From Candidatus Kapaibacterium sp. (GTDB taxonomy: Bacteria > Bacteroidota > Ignavibacteria > Kapaibacteriales > UBA2268), in contig JAMLHE010000023.1 of assembly GCA_023957315.1 (NCBI GenBank), forward strand, positions 1 through 35,655: a DNA stretch of 35,655 nucleotides. The letters run 5' to 3'. This document shows, piece after piece, positions 33,076-35,655 of the stretch. Each line of letters opens with the position of its first letter. Positions within the stretch are counted from its first letter, which is position 1. Under the pieces are notes generated by a model that did no database searches, was not told the origin of the DNA, and worked only from the letters and a program-made list of their open reading frames with translations. A program made the translations under genes and the position numbers.

Positions 33076-33296
33076 TTAGTCACTAACTCAAGTTCTTCCT
33101 GAAAAAAAATATCTTTCGTTGAGTCCAAAGAACCAATGTAGCGATTCGCTTCAAGCACCAAATCAATAGCTTCAAGTAAATTTGCTTTCACTTCCTCCAA
33201 AGTTACACCTTGAGAATTCGCACCCGGAAGTTCATCAACGTATCCGATATAGCCCTCAGGCACTTTCTCGTACTTCATCGTTAATTTCAAGTTCAT
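33072..33296 (-). CDS. hicB: HicB family antitoxin, copy 1
   Basis: A 74-residue protein. MKYEKVPEGYIGYVDELPGA, NSQGVTLEEVKANLLEAIDL and VLEANRYIG are the characteristic HicB fold (a degenerate RNase H-like fold), the antidote to HicA. It is short and lacks a C-terminal DNA-binding domain, as is common for short HicB proteins. The leader GAGATGGAGATATATAG provides a Shine-Dalgarno and lies directly behind an RHS fragment. Its stop overlaps the start of the broken hicA (ATGA). With its toxin disabled, it may persist as an orphan antitoxin. Confidence 0.88.
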   Translation of the reverse strand: MNLKLTMKYEKVPEGYIGYVDELPGANSQGVTLEEVKANLLEAIDLVLEANRYIGSLDSTKDIFFQEELELVTK

Positions 33297-33356
33297 CTAT
33301 ATATCTCCATCTCAAATACTAATAAGATACTTACAAACAACAAATATTGTAAAAGG

Positions 33357-33400
33357 GAATTAAATCGTCCCGTCCCGTAGTCGTACTTGCGGACGGCGGA
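33357..33400 (-). pseudogene. RHS core-end fragment 4 (VRKYDYGTGRFNS)
   Basis: Directly after the stop of hicA copy 2, the minus strand encodes SAVRKYDYGTGRFNSLL in an open frame that leads into the hicB copy 1 leader. The stretch 33361..33395 matches 34341..34375 with two differences in 35 bases. It is the conserved C-terminal boundary motif of RHS-repeat proteins (YDYETGRFNSIDPL in fragment 2), detached from any full gene. Confidence 0.8.
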
Positions 33401-33647
33401 TTATGCGTCTAACAATTCGCTATAGATTTCTTGTTTCGATTTACCGATGTGACTTGAAAGTTCTTTGATGATTGAATTTAATGTGCCGATTTTAAGAGGG
33501 CTGTGGCTTGGAACGCTTAAAGTGATGTTCGCCGTTTTGAATCGTCGTTAGCCTTATGTGGCTTCCTGTTTGCCGACTAATACTTTAACCATAAATTGAC
33601 AGCAACTTTGCAAGTTCGACGCCACTTATGTTCCTTGGGCTTTTCAA
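33401..33647 (-). pseudogene. HicA-like toxin gene with nonsense codon and frameshift
   Basis: Read from TTG at 33647 (overlapping the HicB stop as TTGA): KSPRNISGVELAKLLSIYG, then TAA at 33585..33587, then SISRQTGSHIRLTTIQNGEH. Near 33520..33530 the reading frame must shift, after which TLSVPSHSPLKIGTLNSIIK and ELSSHIGKSKQEIYSELLDA follow to a TAA at 33401. This matches the HicA family in order (GVELAKLL, TGSHIRL with catalytic His, VPSHSPLKIGTL). Two independent lesions and a weakened start codon show long-standing decay. The simplest frame repair would be several missing bases in the CATCAC area. Confidence 0.82.
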
Positions 33648-33850
33648 GAGACTGAGAATAATTCATGGTGAACAAAATGTAGCCGCACAACTTTGGGCAT
33701 ATCAACTTCGAAATGGCATTTGATAGCATCAATGATGTTGCTTTTTAATTCATCCATAGTATCACCTTGGGTCACAATGCTGAACCCGAGTGCAGAAGCA
33801 GAATATCCGCCCTCTAACTCCTCATCTACCTTGAAAATTATCTCATCCAT
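33644..33850 (-). CDS. HicB-like antitoxin, copy 2
   Basis: A 68-residue protein. EIIFKVDEELEGGYSASALG, VTQGDTMDELKSNIIDAIKC and HFEVDMPKVVRLHFVHHE match the short HicB-type proteins often mislabelled '2-oxoisovalerate dehydrogenase'. AAAGGA lies about 6 nt before the ATG. The frame is intact while the coupled hicA (33401..33647) is broken. It is a different HicB subtype from copy 1, so this is not a recent duplication but two separate acquisitions. It directly follows RHS fragment 3. Confidence 0.85.
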   Translation of the reverse strand: MDEIIFKVDEELEGGYSASALGFSIVTQGDTMDELKSNIIDAIKCHFEVDMPKVVRLHFVHHELFSVS

Positions 33851-33871
33851 ATCAAATCCTTTATATACAAT

Positions 33872-34060
33872 CTACTTCAATGTTCCACGAAACAGCGGAT
33901 TTAATATTTCACTTAAACTTACGTATGATGTTAGAGGGAATGTAAGATATAGAGGATTGTTTTCCGGCTCTTTCTCCTTGCCGATATAGCTCTGCCGAGT
34001 CAGCCCGAAAGTGTCGAGCATGGTTTCGCCGTAGGGTTCGTATTGCTTGTAGTTCAGCAT
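33872..34060 (-). pseudogene. RHS core fragment 3
   Basis: 62 codons. LNYKQYEPYGETMLDTFGLT, RQSYIGKEKEPENN is RHS core, followed by an unrelated tail ending NPLFRGTLK. The part 33955..34059 is 105 bp and differs from 35328..35432 at six positions. Identity starts exactly at the LLNYKQ block and stops after KEPENN, where the tail diverges. It has no RHS body upstream, so it is a detached cassette end, whether or not it is translated (it happens to start with ATG). Confidence 0.8.
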
Positions 34061-34064
34061 TTCA

Positions 34065-34304
34065 TCATATTATTGAGGTGCTATCCAAATAAAGTGTGTC
34101 CGGGCAAATGTCTTGCTCGTTGGGCCATGCAACTGTCCCAAATTCTATCCTGACTTTTTTAAAGTAATTGACATCTTTCAGTTCTTTAAATATGCCAAAA
34201 TCCAGAAATTTTCGCATATCATAGACTTTACGCTCGCCGTTCTCGAACTCGAGTAACAACTTGTATTCGTCCTTTGGCTCAACTTTGATAGCTCTTGGAT
34301 TCAT
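34065..34304 (-). CDS. DUF2442 domain protein
   Basis: A 79-residue protein. MNPRAIKVEPKDEYKLLLEF, ENGERKVYDMRKFLDFGIFK, then VRIEFGTVAWPNEQDICPDT and LYLDS form the standard DUF2442 layout. DUF2442 genes often sit next to DUF4160 genes in toxin-antitoxin-like pairs, but no DUF4160 partner is seen here. The Shine-Dalgarno GGGAG overlaps the stop region of RHS fragment 2, which places this gene as cargo immediately behind an RHS end. It is intact. Confidence 0.85.
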   Translation of the reverse strand: MNPRAIKVEPKDEYKLLLEFENGERKVYDMRKFLDFGIFKELKDVNYFKKVRIEFGTVAWPNEQDICPDTLYLDSTSII

Positions 34305-34317
34305 TCTGTCTTTCTCC

Positions 34318-34398
34318 CTATTTAAGCGGGTCTATCGAATTGAATCGTCCCGTCTCGTAGTCGTACTTGCGGACGCCGTGGTCGGATATAGTAATGCC
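34318..34398 (-). pseudogene. RHS core-end fragment 2 (ISDHGVRKYDYETGRFNSIDPL)
   Basis: After the stop of the orphan gene at 34404, the minus strand encodes GITISDHGVRKYDYETGRF, NSIDPLK and a TAG at 34318..34320. This is the classic RHS C-terminal boundary (YDYETGRFNSIDPL), after which the variable toxin tip normally begins; here it ends at once. It shares 24 bp with fragment 1 (one difference) and 35 bp with fragment 4 (two differences). Confidence 0.82.
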
Positions 34399-34403
34399 CC
34401 TCA

Positions 34404-35219
34404 TTATTCTGCTAACTTATTATATGGTTTTTCCATTGTCTTCTGATACCATCTGTGTTGGTAAATGATTTCTTTGAATGGAATTGGTTTGTCGTTCAGG
34501 TCATACCACAATGACTGCATTATTATGCTTGACCTGTGGTCTCCATGTTTTATTCTAAATGCCTCGAAATACGTGGCTAAGCGAGAACCCAATCCCCAAA
34601 GTTTATATCGAAACCTGAACATCGAACTTATACCAAAGTGTTCCCAATTTGATGCTTCTACAGCATTTTCATAATTTTTGATTTTTTCTAAATCATCTAC
34701 AGAAAGAACCTCTTTCAAGTCACTTATACAATCGTAAATGTCGGTTGGTATGTAACAACCATCTATTGAATCTAAAACTACCCAAGATGCATCAATACTA
34801 TCAAGATACCAATAAATGTTTCTCAAAGAATCAAGTAATTCTAAAAAATCTAAATTTATTTGCTTTATATGTGAATAATATAGTGTATCAACTATATATT
34901 CCATATGTTTAAATATATCGAGTGAATCAAAAAATGCTCTAAAATGTAAATTTTTAGATATTGTATCATATAATTGTTTTTCGCATACGTTTAACACATA
35001 GTTAAGACTATTATAATCTTCTTTACTTAAATTTTTCGATATTAGAATTAGCCCATTATACCTAAAACCCATATTATCAATTATTTGCTTTTCCAAACAA
35101 TTGTCATAATGTTGTATTATGTAATTTTTCAATTCGAAAACATCAGCTTTATTTTCTTTTGATACAGTATATACCTGATTTAGCTGGATTACGATTAAGA
35201 ATAATAAAATTATTTTCAT
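34404..35219 (-). CDS. AT-rich secreted orphan protein behind an RHS end (candidate tip/immunity cargo)
   Basis: A 271-residue protein. I start it at the ATG at 35219 (MKIILLFLIVIQLNQVYTVS, a signal peptide). A GTG three codons upstream is open but lies inside the RHS frame and weakens the signal sequence. The ATG is 1 nt after the RHS stop (TAG-A-ATG), so translation is coupled to the RHS gene. The mature part is helical, rich in Asp, Leu, Tyr and Ile, with repeated LDSL/LDSI segments (ELLDSLRNIYWYLDSIDA, VVLDSIDGCYIPT). No family recognised. More AT-rich than the RHS DNA on both sides. The position suggests an immunity or exchanged effector module, but this is inference. Confidence 0.6.
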   Translation of the reverse strand: MKIILLFLIVIQLNQVYTVSKENKADVFELKNYIIQHYDNCLEKQIIDNMGFRYNGLILISKNLSKEDYNSLNYVLNVCEKQLYDTISKNLHFRAFFDSLDIFKHMEYIVDTLYYSHIKQINLDFLELLDSLRNIYWYLDSIDASWVVLDSIDGCYIPTDIYDCISDLKEVLSVDDLEKIKNYENAVEASNWEHFGISSMFRFRYKLWGLGSRLATYFEAFRIKHGDHRSSIIMQSLWYDLNDKPIPFKEIIYQHRWYQKTMEKPYNKLAE

Positions 35220-35220
35220 T

Positions 35221-35655
35221 CTATTCACTTTTTATTTGGTTGCCAATGTAGTCATACTTGCGGACGCCGTGGTCACTGAGCTTAGTCGAAGCGTGGTCAC
35301 TGAGCTTAGTCGAAGTGTGGTCACCCAGATTGTTTTCCGGCTCCTTCTCCTTGCCGATATAGCTATGCCGAGTCAGCCCGAATAGGTCAAGCATGGTTTC
35401 GCCGTAGGGTTCGTATTGCTTGTAGTTCAGCAAAGTCTTATCTGCCCCTATCGTGAATCTCAGCGAACCGAGATAATCGTAAACTTTGAAATGCTTTTTC
35501 CATTGCCCATCAATATATTTATACGTTATTTTAGGTGACATACTATTGCCAAAAACATTGTATTCCACAGGATAGAAAAATGTAGTGCTTCGGAATGGGT
35601 CTGGTTTGGGTATCGTAATTGAGAGATAAATATGGATGATTCTATATATGAAATA
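35221..35655 (-). CDS. RHS-repeat core protein, C-terminal end (runs off right edge)
   Basis: The minus-strand frame is open from the window edge to the TAG at 35221; a GTG at 35568 is just an internal Val codon. Visible: FRSTTFFYPVEYNVFGNS, then KVYDYLGSLRFTIGADKTLL, NYKQYEPYGETMLDLFGLTR, HSYIGKEKEPENN. This is the RHS-repeat-associated core seen in Rhs/YD-repeat proteins, which form a shell around a C-terminal toxin. After KEPENN come two in-frame 8-residue repeats (DHTSTKLS, DHASTKLS), then DHGVRKYDYIGNQIKSE. The usual ETGRFNSIDPL is missing, so the protein ends at the variable-tip boundary with no toxin domain. Confidence 0.85.
   Translation of the reverse strand, partial: YFIYRIIHIYLSITIPKPDPFRSTTFFYPVEYNVFGNSMSPKITYKYIDGQWKKHFKVYDYLGSLRFTIGADKTLLNYKQYEPYGETMLDLFGLTRHSYIGKEKEPENNLGDHTSTKLSDHASTKLSDHGVRKYDYIGNQIKSE
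35269..35326. repeat. 24-bp in-frame tandem repeat in the RHS gene
   Basis: Units at 35269..35292 and 35293..35316, plus a partial third to about 35326, differing by one base. Each contains CACTGAGCTTAGTCGAAG, a sequence of the type found in dispersed bacterial palindromic repeats. 24 nt equals 8 codons, so the RHS frame is kept (DHTSTKLS, DHASTKLS). Confidence 0.8.

Noticed and set aside
32867..33079. 70-codon plus-strand ORF
   Set aside because: Shadow of the broken hicA on the other strand; no Shine-Dalgarno or family, whereas the minus strand shows clear HicA sequence.

Overview
The window looks like a chromosomal segment from an AT-rich member of the Bacteroidota/Chlorobiota (FCB) group. 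I infer this from two type IX secretion (T9SS)-type C-terminal sorting domains (2407..3120, 25417..26238), a TonB-dependent receptor paired with a DUF4249 lipoprotein, a conserved secreted Bacteroidota protein usually mislabelled 'asparagine synthetase B', several lipoproteins, and TAnnTTTG-like -7 promoter boxes about 30-40 nt before several start codons. The many secreted IgGFc-binding-like, beta-repeat and T9SS proteins would fit a Kapabacteria- or Ignavibacteria-like lineage, but the sequence alone does not prove this. Layout: 1..5492 holds the 5' part of an IgGFc-binding-like surface protein, a small membrane protein, a T9SS cargo protein, a rhomboid protease, a TIGR01777 epimerase and an unrecognised membrane protein. 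5641..8862 is a TonB receptor/DUF4249 uptake pair. 8863..9454 is a gene-free mosaic of palindromic repeats, followed by an AT-rich orphan secreted protein. 10668..15823 is a plus-strand run: gltX, a lipoprotein, a sigma-54-type response regulator and two paralogous outer-membrane-like proteins. 15818..22234 is a minus-strand operon-like run transcribed in the order thrS, nucleotide pyrophosphatase/phosphodiesterase-like protein, 893-residue repeat protein, gmk. 22324..26238 is another tight run: a T9SS protein, an IgGFc-binding/beta-barrel protein, ccmB. It is followed by the 'asparagine synthetase B'-like protein. 27580..29089 is a second repeat-rich area around one small lipoprotein gene. 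29090..30858 is a glycosyltransferase plus a DinB-like protein. 31429..32849 is a short plus-strand unit: unknown protein, ybeY, Smg/DUF494, tRNA-Arg(CCU). The most unusual part is 32881..35655, next to the tRNA. All on the minus strand, four pieces of the RHS-repeat core end alternate with small cargo genes: an orphan secreted protein, a DUF2442 protein and two HicB antitoxin genes. Each hicB is coupled to a hicA toxin gene that is broken, one by a nonsense codon and the other by a nonsense codon plus a frameshift. Two RHS core pieces share a 105-bp segment with only six differences, and two others share 35 bp with two differences. I read this as a decaying array of displaced Rhs C-terminal tip/orphan modules that has collected toxin-antitoxin cargo. 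The pattern resembles known Rhs/CDI orphan modules, but the HicBA and DUF2442 content and the disabled toxins are not what I would expect. The main Rhs open reading frame runs off the right edge.
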